Assembly (NCBI RefSeq): GCF_937958065.1
Contig: NZ_CALFXI010000115.1
Span: 1 to 53,105 of the forward strand
Direction of reading: 5' to 3'
Origin: an uncultured Steroidobacter sp.
Lineage (GTDB): Bacteria > Pseudomonadota > Gammaproteobacteria > Steroidobacterales > Steroidobacteraceae
DNA length: 53,105 bases
The translations under genes and the position numbers were made by a program. Within the stretch, counting starts at the first letter, position 1, and each line of letters starts with the position of its first letter. The notes under the pieces were generated by a model. The model did no database searches. It saw only the letters and a list, made by a program, of their open reading frames with translations, and was not told the origin of the DNA. This document shows positions 23,149 to 31,867 of this stretch, piece after piece.

Positions 23149-24900
23149 TCAACGAGTATTCGTGTCAGCAGGCTGGACCGCCGTGGCAGTCGAGCTCGCC
23201 AATGTAGTGTCGGGTTTCGGCGGCTTCGGCGGGCGCACCTGCGAGAACGCCGCGCTCAGCGCGATCTCGCGCAGCAGCTCGGGGACGCGGTAGCCGTCCT
23301 TGATGAACTGCTCTTTCAGATACGCGAGGATCTGCCGGTCGCGGCTCATCGATACCGGCCCGCCCACGCCAAAGCTGTACATCCGGTTGACGATGCAGGA
23401 CGGCAGCATCGGATGATCGCGCAGCGCCACGTTGAGGCCGTCCACATCCTTGAATTCGGTGCCGTCCAGATCGCCGCTGGTGTCCAGCGCCGCGCCATTC
23501 TCGTTGTCGCGGAAGCGACCGGCGCCATCGAAGTTCTCCAGCGCCAGTCCCATCGGATCGGTGATGAGATGGCAGCCGGCGCAGGAAGGATTGGAAGCAT
23601 GCACGGCGAGACGCTCGCGAGCGGTCTTCAGGCTGGCATCCGGATCCTCGAGCAGGGAGAAATCCACATTCGGCGGCGGCGGCGGCACTTTCTGGCACAA
23701 CACCAGCTCACGCAGCGCCTTGCCACGAAGCGTCGGCGAGCTGCGAGCCGGGTGCGCGTGCGATGCGAGGAAGCTCACCTGCGTGAGCAATCCGGCTCGC
23801 GGGCTGCCTTCCGGAAACTCGTACGGAACCCAGCCATCCACCGCCGGCACTTCATAGATCGCCGCGAGGTTCATGGACATGAAGGTCTTGCGCGAGGTGT
23901 AGAGATCGCGATAGTCCTCGTGGCGCGTGATCAGGTGATCGACGATGGTTCGCAACGTCTGCTCGCGCGCATCGGCCAGCGTGCTGCCGGTGACGGCGGG
24001 ATACGCCATCGCGTCCTTTGCCAGGCTGTTGAACTTCTCGAACTCGAACAGATCCTCGAAGAAGGCACGCACGCCGTGCTCCAGGCGCGAGCTCTTCAAC
24101 ATCGCATCGACGATGCGCTCGCGGCCTTTGCGAGTCTGGATCTCGCCGCTTTCGGCCGCACGCAGCAGCTCGTCGTCGGGCGCCGAATTCCACAGGAAGA
24201 AGCTCAGGCGCGAGGCCAGCGAATAGGCATCCAGCCGGTACCGTCCCTTGTTGTCCGGATCGGGCTCGGGAACATCCACCACGAACAACATTTCGGGGCT
24301 GATGAGCATGCCCTCGAGCGCGGTGCCGAGGCCGGCATAGAAATCTTTCAGATCATCGGCGGTCTGCCCGGCGATGCGCACCAGTTCGGTGACCCGCGCT
24401 TCCGGCAGGGGGCGGCGATACAGGAGCCGGCCGGTGCTGCTGATGAACTGAGTGGCGCACTCCGCATCCGCGGCCTTCGGCGATTGCGGCTTGCAAGGCA
24501 CGAGGAACTCGCGGTGGGCTTCATCCACCACCTTGCTGGCGATCGCGGTTGCCGCCTGGTGCAGCTGGCCGAGCTGATCGGAAGTCAGACCGATGGAAGC
24601 CGCGCCCGCGGCGAGCAGGCCGTCGGTTCGAGGCATCGGCGGGAGTGGCGCCGGAACTGCGGCGCTGATGTCCTCGCCGAAAATATTGGCGATGGTTTGC
24701 GAATATTGCGAGGCGGACATCAGGCGAGCCCGCGCCGGCGAGTCGCTTTCCTGGGGACCGCGCCCCGCCCCGCCCGAGCACGCGGCGAGAGCGCCTGCGA
24801 GTAAGACCGCACCGGCTGCCGCACCCGCGAACCGCCACCTTCGACCCAACATCGGCACGTTACTCACACCAATCTCCGTCAAACCGCGGACGGCCACCAT
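23149..24900 (-). CDS. DUF1592/DUF1588/DUF1585-type lipoprotein with a CxxCH motif
   Basis: A protein of about 583 residues. The N-terminus has a lipoprotein signal ending LAGALAAC, so it should be lipid-anchored. It then shows the order of domains seen in planctomycete-type DUF1587-1595-1592-1588-1585 proteins: ASQYSQTIANIFGEDI, YSLASRLSFFLWNSAPDDELL, VSFLASHAHPARSSPTLRGK, and near the C-terminus a cytochrome-like CAGCH within SCAGCHLITDPMGLALENFD, then NRMYSFGVGGP. One CxxCH could bind a single c-type haem. The ATG at 24900 has GAGG six bases upstream; an ATG at 24852 nearer the signal is possible. It is the first gene of a unit continuing with DUF1552, behind a promoter at 24985-25012. Confidence 0.87.
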   Translation of the reverse strand: MVAVRGLTEIGVSNVPMLGRRWRFAGAAAGAVLLAGALAACSGGAGRGPQESDSPARARLMSASQYSQTIANIFGEDISAAVPAPLPPMPRTDGLLAAGAASIGLTSDQLGQLHQAATAIASKVVDEAHREFLVPCKPQSPKAADAECATQFISSTGRLLYRRPLPEARVTELVRIAGQTADDLKDFYAGLGTALEGMLISPEMLFVVDVPEPDPDNKGRYRLDAYSLASRLSFFLWNSAPDDELLRAAESGEIQTRKGRERIVDAMLKSSRLEHGVRAFFEDLFEFEKFNSLAKDAMAYPAVTGSTLADAREQTLRTIVDHLITRHEDYRDLYTSRKTFMSMNLAAIYEVPAVDGWVPYEFPEGSPRAGLLTQVSFLASHAHPARSSPTLRGKALRELVLCQKVPPPPPNVDFSLLEDPDASLKTARERLAVHASNPSCAGCHLITDPMGLALENFDGAGRFRDNENGAALDTSGDLDGTEFKDVDGLNVALRDHPMLPSCIVNRMYSFGVGGPVSMSRDRQILAYLKEQFIKDGYRVPELLREIALSAAFSQVRPPKPPKPDTTLASSTATAVQPADTNTR

Positions 24901-24984
24901 TCGAAACCTCAAACCCGCCGTCAGAATCCAGTCAGACTGGATAAATGCGGCAATTCATCGACTTTGAGATCGAATATTGCAGAC

Positions 24985-25012
24985 ATACTAGGTTTAAAAA
25001 GACAAATTGCAA
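24985..25012 (-). promoter_or_regulatory. Candidate promoter of the DUF1592/DUF1552 operon, shared with the 29169 site
   Basis: On the minus strand TTGCAA (25007-25012), a 16-base spacer and TAGTAT (24985-24990) form a sigma-70-like promoter about 85 bases before the start codon. The blocks ATACTAGG and ACAAATTGCAA (plus-strand notation), nine bases apart, recur with the same spacing at 29169-29196 upstream of the second TonB receptor. Confidence 0.55.
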
Positions 25013-25087
25013 TAGTCAAGCGCCCGGCCACCAGCATATGTTCGGAAACACACCAGCCAGACCGCATTTCTGAGAAATACCGCCGGG

Positions 25088-25116
25088 CTGGCCTCGCATT
25101 ATGCTTGCGAGGCCGG
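25088..25116. terminator. Strong hairpin downstream of the creatininase-like gene
   Basis: GGCCTCGCA (25090-25098) and TGCGAGGCC (25106-25114) pair perfectly around a seven-base loop, and two more pairs (one a wobble) extend the stem to 25088-25116. It lies 53 bases beyond the stop at 25169. On the minus strand no T-run follows, so it may be a weak terminator or an RNA-stabilising 3' structure rather than a classic intrinsic terminator. Confidence 0.4.
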
Positions 25117-25168
25117 GAAAAACTTACCGTTTCCGCGCGATATCCGGGTAATGCCGGCCGCCGACAGT

Positions 25169-26062
25169 TCAGGGCCGGGCCGCCAGGGCTTTCGCGATGG
25201 CTGCCGCCGTCTCCGAGGCTCGTTGCTCCAGCAACTCCCGGCCCCAGGCGAGCGCCTGCTGCCGGTCGGCGATGGAAACACCGTCGATGGTCGCCTTGCC
25301 GGCTTTTACACGCTGCTCCCAGCGCACGCTGGCCGGATCGGCCAGCATCATCAGCAGGGTGCTGGCGGGATCGTCATGGATGCCGTCGCGCACGCCGGGC
25401 TTGGTCAGCCCTTTCTTCAGCAACAAGTTATCGGCGCTCTGCCAGCTGGCGTAGTACTCCGGGATGTAATACGCGCGGGCCGACGACCACTGTTTGTTCA
25501 ATTGCTCGGCGACCCGGCGCATGCCGTCCTGATTGCTGCCGCCGTTGTCGCTGATGAACACGATGTGCTCGAAACCATGCGCCTGCATGCTTTGCGCGAT
25601 GTCGGTGATGATGGCTTCGTAAGTCTGCTGCCGCACGCTGATAGTGCCGACCGAATCCATGTGGCCGGTCTTCTTCTCGATATCCCCTTCGGGTACGAAC
25701 GCGATGATCGGCGCGCACAGCGCATTGCCGAGCTTGCGAGCGATGGCTTCGCAGGTGGAGCGCAGCACGTAGTTGTGTTTGCCCAGGGCCAGCCAGGGCC
25801 CGTTCGGCTCGACGCCGCCGGTGGGGATGATGATCGTGCGCGTGCCGCGCGCCATCGCGTCGCGTACGTCCATCCAGGTCATCTCTTCGAGCCAGACGAT
25901 ATCCGCCTGCGGCAGCGGATTCGGCGTGTCGGCACAGTTGTAGATGCTCTTGGCGCAGTTGCCGCCGCCCATCGAGCGGGGCGCCTCGGGCGCGGCAGCG
26001 TTCGCGACCGCCGAGAGCAGCATCGCCGCGCACAGCAGGCCGGCCTTGTTAGAAAAATTCAT
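25169..26062 (-). CDS. Exported creatininase-family protein with altered metal ligands
   Basis: A protein of about 297 residues with a signal peptide (AGLLCAAMLLSAVANAA) and a creatininase-like domain. The core reads IIIPTGGVEPNGPWLALGKHNYV, corresponding to the canonical G-S-x-E-x-H-G-P-H-L motif, and FISDNGGSNQDG, corresponding to N-G-H-G-G-N. The motif glutamate (Glu85) is kept, but the usual histidines are asparagines, and the following aspartate position is histidine. Canonical members are Zn/Mn amidohydrolases acting on creatinine and related cyclic amides. Here a periplasmic enzyme for a guanidino or amide compound is possible, or another metal arrangement. The ATG at 26062 begins the signal. 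It is 79 bases downstream of the TonB receptor, likely co-transcribed. Confidence 0.85.
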   Translation of the reverse strand: MNFSNKAGLLCAAMLLSAVANAAAPEAPRSMGGGNCAKSIYNCADTPNPLPQADIVWLEEMTWMDVRDAMARGTRTIIIPTGGVEPNGPWLALGKHNYVLRSTCEAIARKLGNALCAPIIAFVPEGDIEKKTGHMDSVGTISVRQQTYEAIITDIAQSMQAHGFEHIVFISDNGGSNQDGMRRVAEQLNKQWSSARAYYIPEYYASWQSADNLLLKKGLTKPGVRDGIHDDPASTLLMMLADPASVRWEQRVKAGKATIDGVSIADRQQALAWGRELLEQRASETAAAIAKALAARP

Positions 26063-26141
26063 TGTGTTCGTCCCCCCGAGCCGATGAAAACGCGCGCAGT
26101 ACGGAGCGAACGATGTCGCCCCATACTGCACGCCCAAACTG

Positions 26142-29066
26142 CTACATCTTCACCCGGAAGCCCGCGCGGAACACGCGGCCGAGAGAGTCGTAGACGCTCG
26201 CGTTGGTGGATACCGTGTCGAACGGCACGCCCCCCGGCCCGCCCACCGCGATCACCGGATCCTTGTTCGCGATGTTCTTGACGTTCAGGAACAACTCGAC
26301 CTGCGTATCCTGATCCGCGCCGAGCAGCATCTTGTACGTCATCGCCCAGTCGAGATAGATCGCGCCGGCCAGATCGTTCTCGTTGATGGTCGGATTGGCG
26401 ATCGTCGATTCCGGGCAGCCGCTCGTGCACTCGATCATCGCGTTGCTGTACACGCCCGAGCTCACGCCACGTGCCGTCAGCGCGCTGCTGAACGACAGGT
26501 TTTCGTAGCCCAGGACCGCGGTCCAGCGCCAGTCCGGCGAAGCGGTGCCGCCGTAGTTCTCGCCCGCGTAGTCGACCGGCACGGTGAACGTGTCGTTGCG
26601 ATAGTTCTTCAAGAAATGCGTCGCGATCAGGCGGAACGACACGCGCCCGTCGTCGAAGCCCAGCGAGGTCAGCGGCAGGTTGTAGCCGGCTTCGATATCC
26701 ACGCCCTTCACCAGCTGCTGCGCCAGGTTGATCGGCGTGATGCGAATCGTGTTGCGCGGACCGGAGTTGTCCAGGCGCAGCGGCTGCCCGTCGTTGATCA
26801 GCTGGCAGAACTGCTGATTGCCCTGCGCGCACAGGTCCACCACCGCCTGGCGGCCGACCGTGTTGATCGCGTCCTTCAGGTCGATTTCCCAGTAGTCGAT
26901 CGAGGCGCTCAGTCCGGGCGCGAAGCGCGGCTGGAACACCACGCCGAAGCCGGTGGAATCGGCCTTCTCGGGCTTCAGATCCGGGTTGCCGGTGGTCACG
27001 TCCTCGGTCAGGTAGTTCAAGCCGTCGACCGGATTGTTGACCTGATTGTTCTGGCGAGCCCCCGCGTTGAACAGGTCATTGATGTTCGGCGCGCGAATGT
27101 CACGCGAACGCGTGAAGCGGAAGCGCACGTCGTCGACCACCGAATAGGTCAGACCCGCCTTCCACGTGGTCACGAAGCCGGAGGTGCTGTAGTCGGTGAG
27201 ACGTACCGCGGCGTTCAGATCCAGGGCGCGCGCGAACGGCAGATCGACGGCCAGCGGCACGGCGGTTTCGAAGAACCCTTCCGTCACGTGGTACTTGCCG
27301 AAGGTCGGCCGATAGTTGCCGGCGAAGAACTCGGCGGCCATGTCCTGGGGCGTCGACCAGCCGCTGGCGGACTCGCGACGATGCTCCAGACCGGTCGCGA
27401 TCGAGACCGGACCGGCCCAGCTGGAGAACGGCGTGGCGCTGATCGACGCGGCCACCACGTCCTGCTTGAAGGTCTGATCACGATGCGAGACCTGGCCGGC
27501 GACGTAGTCGATGGCCGCCTGCGAGTTCACACCGGTACCGAACGGGTTGTAAGGCACGCAGCCGTTGTTCGGGTTGGTGAGCGTCGAACGGCACACGATG
27601 GCGCCGGTGTTGGGATCGAGCCTGGCATCGAGCGCTTCCTGGAAGCGCACCAGGTTGAGGCTGTTGAGCGCCGATTCGGAAGCGCGCGATTCGCCGTGCT
27701 GGTAGTAGGCATCCCAATTCCAATCGACATCGCCGACCGTGAAGCCGCCGTTCAGGCCGATGACGTTGCGAAGCACTTCGCGGCCGGTGTCGATCACCAC
27801 GCCGCCCACGTCCGCCAGCGAGCTGCCCATGTTGAGGTTGCCGGTGATGCCCAGCTGCGCCACGCGAGCGGCCACCGAGGCCGGCATGAAGGGATTGTCG
27901 GCGGCCACCATCATGCCGCCGAAGTACTGGTCGTTCGGATAGGCATGCGACTTGTTGTCGTTGCTGTACCAGTTCGACTGGATGTAGGCCTCGACGTTGT
28001 CGGTGATCTGGTAGCTCAGTCGCGCGAACAGGTTCTGGCTGGAGAACTTCGGCTCGATCGACTGGCCGATCTCGTGCAGCGAGGTGGAGCGCCAGGCGCC
28101 GCCCTGCATGGCGCTGCCGGAGATCAGGTCGCCATACTGGAACTGATAGGGCGCTCCGCCCTGACCGAACGCCGTGCCTCGCAACGGGCCCTGCGTGATG
28201 ATGCCGCCGGGAGTCATGTTCTGAGGGGCGATCTGCGGCAGCAGCAGGCGGCGCGGCTGGCCGTTGGTCGCGGTGTAGTACGGGTTGTTGATGATCTGCC
28301 AACCTTCCTTGTTCCAGGGACGATCGCCGTCCAGGATGCCTTCCTGCTGCTGCTGCTGACCGCTCAACAGCAGGTGGCCGCGGCCGTCCGCGAACGGCGT
28401 GCCCATGGTCATGGCCACCTTGTAGTTGGCGTTGTCGCCGTAGCTGGTGATGCCGCCCGACACTTCGCTCTTGAAGCCGGTAAACTTCTTGTCGAGGATG
28501 AAGTTCACCACGCCGCTGACCGCGTCCGAGCCGTACGCCGCCGAAGCGCCGCCCGTCACGACCTCCACGCGCTCAATGAGTTGCGAGGGAATCGTGTTGA
28601 TGTCGACCAGGCCGGTGACCGTCGAGGGCACCGAGCGCTGACCGTCGATCAAAACGAGCGTGCGATTTGTCCCGAGATTTCGTAAGTTCACCGCGCTGGT
28701 ACCGGCGGTGCCGGCGCTGACGTTCTGAGTGCTGCCCTGGGGAGTGTAGTTGCCGGAGAACGCGGGCAGCGTCGTGAGATAGTCGATCAGATTTGGCGTA
28801 GCTTGTTGCGCAACCTGCTCGGAGCCCACCACAGTCAGTGGCGTCGGGGCTTCGTAGCCATCTCGCACCAATCGGCTGCCAGTGACAACGACCGTGTCGA
28901 GCTGCGTCGAAGCGGCTGGCGCGGCCTCTTCCGCCGCTGTCGAAGCGTCCTGAGCCAGTGCCGGGCCGGCGACCAGAGCCGAAGCCAACACGGATGCGAC
29001 CGCGAAACGCAGGCCGCAGCGAGCCGGCGAGTCGCTACCTACTCGATAAAAAGCGCGCGAGAGCAT
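26142..29066 (-). CDS. TonB-dependent receptor (guanidino/DUF1552 region)
   Basis: An outer-membrane receptor of about 974 residues. After the signal (FAVASVLASALVAGPALAQ) come a TonB-box-like DTVVVTGSRL, a plug domain (TPNLIDYLTTLPAFSGNY, NLRNLGTNRTLVLIDGQR, GGASAAYGSDAVSGVVNF) and a long barrel ending FRAGFRVKM. A Gln-rich patch (LSGQQQQQEG) is in an early loop. It resembles the large receptors that take up oligomers or peptides rather than the compact siderophore type, but the ligand is unknown. The ATG at 29066 is preceded by a G-rich ribosome site. It leads a unit with the exported creatininase-like gene and is divergent from the sodium symporter. Confidence 0.92.
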   Translation of the reverse strand: MLSRAFYRVGSDSPARCGLRFAVASVLASALVAGPALAQDASTAAEEAAPAASTQLDTVVVTGSRLVRDGYEAPTPLTVVGSEQVAQQATPNLIDYLTTLPAFSGNYTPQGSTQNVSAGTAGTSAVNLRNLGTNRTLVLIDGQRSVPSTVTGLVDINTIPSQLIERVEVVTGGASAAYGSDAVSGVVNFILDKKFTGFKSEVSGGITSYGDNANYKVAMTMGTPFADGRGHLLLSGQQQQQEGILDGDRPWNKEGWQIINNPYYTATNGQPRRLLLPQIAPQNMTPGGIITQGPLRGTAFGQGGAPYQFQYGDLISGSAMQGGAWRSTSLHEIGQSIEPKFSSQNLFARLSYQITDNVEAYIQSNWYSNDNKSHAYPNDQYFGGMMVAADNPFMPASVAARVAQLGITGNLNMGSSLADVGGVVIDTGREVLRNVIGLNGGFTVGDVDWNWDAYYQHGESRASESALNSLNLVRFQEALDARLDPNTGAIVCRSTLTNPNNGCVPYNPFGTGVNSQAAIDYVAGQVSHRDQTFKQDVVAASISATPFSSWAGPVSIATGLEHRRESASGWSTPQDMAAEFFAGNYRPTFGKYHVTEGFFETAVPLAVDLPFARALDLNAAVRLTDYSTSGFVTTWKAGLTYSVVDDVRFRFTRSRDIRAPNINDLFNAGARQNNQVNNPVDGLNYLTEDVTTGNPDLKPEKADSTGFGVVFQPRFAPGLSASIDYWEIDLKDAINTVGRQAVVDLCAQGNQQFCQLINDGQPLRLDNSGPRNTIRITPINLAQQLVKGVDIEAGYNLPLTSLGFDDGRVSFRLIATHFLKNYRNDTFTVPVDYAGENYGGTASPDWRWTAVLGYENLSFSSALTARGVSSGVYSNAMIECTSGCPESTIANPTINENDLAGAIYLDWAMTYKMLLGADQDTQVELFLNVKNIANKDPVIAVGGPGGVPFDTVSTNASVYDSLGRVFRAGFRVKM

Positions 29067-29157
29067 TCCCCACCCCTCTATTTTTTGGGAAATCAAAAAT
29101 GCAAATCTTGGCGGTCGCAACCGTCAATTTGTTTAAAAAATTAGGGCTTCTTTGCCA

Positions 29158-29182
29158 GATATGCATGTATACTAGGCATATC
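29158..29182. promoter_or_regulatory. Inverted repeat over the receptor promoter, candidate operator
   Basis: GATATGC (29158-29164) and GCATATC (29176-29182) are perfect arms around 11 bases that contain the predicted -10 box at 29169-29174. A regulator bound here would block transcription of the receptor. The arms are absent from the sister promoter at 24985. The likely candidates for binding are the Lrp/AsnC-type protein at 36530 or an unlinked factor. Confidence 0.4.
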
Positions 29183-29196
29183 GTAACAAATTGCAA
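29169..29196 (-). promoter_or_regulatory. Candidate promoter of the second TonB receptor
   Basis: On the minus strand TTGCAA (29191-29196), 16 bases, then TAGTAT (29169-29174), about 100 bases before the receptor start. It repeats the sequence ATACTAGG-N9-ACAAATTGCAA (plus notation) found at 24985-25012, so the two units probably share a promoter type or regulator. Confidence 0.55.
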
Positions 29197-29340
29197 GCGG
29201 CACAGTTGCACCAAACAGTGGCACTGCAAGGGCTCCGATGCCCTGCCGTGGGGCAGCGACTCTGGCTGACGTTGACTCCGCAATGGCTTGATCCAAGACA
29301 CATTCGATAAGGCGACACTCGAGGCAGTGGGGGTTCGGTA

Positions 29341-30720
29341 ATGGCGCTGGATGTATTGGTCTTCATTCTTTATGCGCTCGGCATGCTGCTGCTCGGCTGG
29401 TTCGGCCTGCGGCGCTCGAAGACCCAGGAAGACTTTCTGGTCGCGGGCCGCAATCTCGGACCCGGCATGTACATGGGCACGATGGCCGCCACGGTGCTCG
29501 GTGGCGCCTCAACGATCGGCACGGTGCGCCTGGGCTACGTCTATGGCATCTCGGGCGTGTGGCTGTGCGCGACCATCGGTCTGGGCATCATCTTTTTGAA
29601 TCTGTTTCTCGCGCGCCCGCTGGTGAATCTGAAGATCTTCACCGTCACGCAGGTGCTCGAACGGCGCTACAACCCCATCACCCGCCAGGTCAGCGCCGCG
29701 ATCATGTTTGTTTATGCATTGATGATCGGCGTGGTCTCCACGCTCGGCATCAGCACCGTGATGCAGGTGTTCTTCGATCTGCCGTTCTGGAGCGCCGTGC
29801 TGCTCAGTGGCGGCCTGGTCGTGGCCTACTCCACGATCGGCGGCATGTGGGCACTGACGTTCACGGACATGGTGCAATTCATCATCAAGACTGTCGGTCT
29901 GATGCTGCTGTTGCTGCCGATCTGCGTGTACAAGGTTGGCGGCTGGGATCAGCTGGTCGCGCAGCTGCCGGACACCGCATTCAACTTCGCCACGCTGGGC
30001 ACCGAGAAGATCATCACTTACTTCCTGATCTATACGTTCGGCGTGCTCATCGGTCAGGACATCTGGCAACGCGTGTTCACTGCGCGCTCGCCCTCGGTTG
30101 CGAAGTACGCCGGCACCGCCGCGGGCATCTACTGCGTGATCTATGGACTCGCGACGGCGCTCATCGGCATGTGCGCGAAGCTCCTGTTGCCCGATTTGGA
30201 AGATCCAAACAACGCATTCGCATCCATCATCCAGGTCGCGCTGCCTGACGGTATCCGCAGCCTGGTGATCACCGCCGCGATGGCGGCAATGATGTCCACC
30301 GCCAGCGCCGGCCTGCTCGCCGCGTCGAGCACGCTCACCGAAGATCTGCTTCCCAAGCTGCGCGGCGGCAAGGAATCGGATCTGCGTGTGAATCGGCTGT
30401 GCACGCTCGTCAGCGGCATCGCCGTGCTCGGCATCGCATTGGTGGTGGACGACGTTCTGAGCGCGCTCACGCTCGCTTACAACATCCTGGTCGGCGGCAT
30501 GTTGATTCCGCTGATCGGCGCGATCTTCTGGAAGCGCGCCACCGCTGCCGGTGCCACCGTGAGCATGGTGCTCGGTGCCGCGACCGCCGCCGTATTCATG
30601 TTCAAAGACGGTATCGACGCCAACACTCCGATCTTCTACAGCCTGATTGTCGGCCTGCTCAGCTACACCGCCGTAAGCCTGATGTCCCGCCAGTCCGCAA
30701 TCGCTGTGAGATCCACCTGA
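29341..30720 (+). CDS. Sodium:solute symporter (SSS family)
   Basis: An inner-membrane carrier of 459 residues with about 12-13 hydrophobic helices. The N-terminal GRNLGPGMYMGTMAATVLGGASTIG and the central GGMWALTFTDMVQFIIKTVG, with the D-x-x-Q segment, are SSS signatures; VITAAMAAMMSTASAGLLAASS fits helix 8-9 of the Na2 site. Family members import amino acids, sugars, choline or similar solutes with sodium. Being first in a plus-strand run with a ureohydrolase, a 2-ketoarginine-type decarboxylase and an aldehyde dehydrogenase, it probably brings in arginine or a guanidino acid. The ATG at 29341 sits in a 274-base divergent region shared with the TonB receptor. Confidence 0.92.
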   Translation: MALDVLVFILYALGMLLLGWFGLRRSKTQEDFLVAGRNLGPGMYMGTMAATVLGGASTIGTVRLGYVYGISGVWLCATIGLGIIFLNLFLARPLVNLKIFTVTQVLERRYNPITRQVSAAIMFVYALMIGVVSTLGISTVMQVFFDLPFWSAVLLSGGLVVAYSTIGGMWALTFTDMVQFIIKTVGLMLLLLPICVYKVGGWDQLVAQLPDTAFNFATLGTEKIITYFLIYTFGVLIGQDIWQRVFTARSPSVAKYAGTAAGIYCVIYGLATALIGMCAKLLLPDLEDPNNAFASIIQVALPDGIRSLVITAAMAAMMSTASAGLLAASSTLTEDLLPKLRGGKESDLRVNRLCTLVSGIAVLGIALVVDDVLSALTLAYNILVGGMLIPLIGAIFWKRATAAGATVSMVLGAATAAVFMFKDGIDANTPIFYSLIVGLLSYTAVSLMSRQSAIAVRST

Positions 30721-30803
30721 GCATCACACCACACCGGCATCACAAAGTATCGAGCAACGCCGCTTGCACGGAACGCAAAGGCGAGTTTCACAGAGGTATC
30801 CAG

Positions 30804-31859
30804 ATGGACCGCGACGAACTGCAGCGATTGCGCGCCAAATATTCCGGCGACAACGACAAGACGACTTACGACCCGCGTTTCCGCCGCGTGGTGGACCAGA
30901 TCTTCAGCAACGAAGGCACGCGCGAGGCGCCCTTCGCCGGCGTCCCCACATTCATGTCCGCGCCGCACATGCCGGACATCAGCGATAGCGATCTGCGCAA
31001 ACTGCAAGTCGCCGCGGTCGGCGTGCCAATGGACCTCGGTGTCAGCAATCGCAATGGCGCCCGCTTCGGACCGCGAGCGCTGCGCACGATCGAGCGCATC
31101 GGGCCCTACAACCACGTGCTGGATTGCACGCCGCTGAGCGAAATGCGCGTGGCCGATATCGGCGACGTGCCGTTCCGCAGTCGTTTCTCGCTCGAAGGCT
31201 GTCACGCGGACATCGAGCAGTTCTTCCGTCGGATCGTCGGCGCGGGCGTCGCGCCGCTCGCGGTCGGCGGCGATCATTCCATCACTCATCCCATCCTGCG
31301 CGCCGTCGGCGCGAATCAGCCTGTCGGCCTGATTCATATCGACGCGCATTGCGACACCGGCGGCGAGTACGACGGCACCAAGTTTCATCATGGTGGCCCG
31401 TTCCGGAATGCGGTGTTGGACGGGGTGCTCGATCCGAAGCGCACCATCCAGATCGGCATCCGCGGCGCCTCCGAGTATCTGTGGGAGTTCTCCCGCGATT
31501 CGGGCATGACCGTGGTCCACATCGAGGACTTCACTCGAATGGGCTGCGAGGCAGTCATCGCGCAGGCGCGCGAAGTCGTCGGCGACGGCCCGGTCTACGT
31601 CACTTTCGACGTCGACGGCCTGGATCCGACGTTTGCTCCGGGGACCGGCACCCCTGAAATCGGCGGACTCTCTACACGCGAGGCACTGCAGCTGCTGCGC
31701 GGACTGAAGGGATTGAACGTCGTCGGCGGCGACGTCGTGGAGGTCGCTCCTCAATACGACGCCACCACCAACACCGCTCAGGCGGGCGCGCAAATGTTGT
31801 TCGAGATCCTGAGCCTGATGGTGTTCAGCCCTTCGATCGGGCGACGTGCAGTGACCTAG
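30804..31859 (+). CDS. Ureohydrolase: guanidinobutyrase-type (agmatinase family)
   Basis: A manganese ureohydrolase of 351 residues. Metal motifs are GGDHS, HIDAHCDTG (D-A-H-x-D) and TFDVDGLDPTFAPGTGTPE (D-x-D-x-x-D), covering the six usual ligands. The segment MDLGVSNRNGARFGPRALR and the longer N-terminus resemble guanidinobutyrase and guanidinopropionase more than arginase. It splits a guanidino acid into urea and an amino acid. With AruI-like and aldehyde-dehydrogenase genes downstream and gabTD in the region, 4-guanidinobutyrate giving GABA is the best guess; agmatine is the alternative. The ATG at 30804 follows GAGG; earlier in-frame codons overlap the symporter. It is 83 bases after the symporter. 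Confidence 0.92.
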   Translation: MDRDELQRLRAKYSGDNDKTTYDPRFRRVVDQIFSNEGTREAPFAGVPTFMSAPHMPDISDSDLRKLQVAAVGVPMDLGVSNRNGARFGPRALRTIERIGPYNHVLDCTPLSEMRVADIGDVPFRSRFSLEGCHADIEQFFRRIVGAGVAPLAVGGDHSITHPILRAVGANQPVGLIHIDAHCDTGGEYDGTKFHHGGPFRNAVLDGVLDPKRTIQIGIRGASEYLWEFSRDSGMTVVHIEDFTRMGCEAVIAQAREVVGDGPVYVTFDVDGLDPTFAPGTGTPEIGGLSTREALQLLRGLKGLNVVGGDVVEVAPQYDATTNTAQAGAQMLFEILSLMVFSPSIGRRAVT

Positions 31860-31867
31860 ATCGCCGC

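Noticed and set aside
26616..28685. Long open frame opposite the second TonB receptor
   Set aside because: Same antisense shadow pattern, no domain, no ribosome site that makes sense, and the receptor frame is unmistakable.
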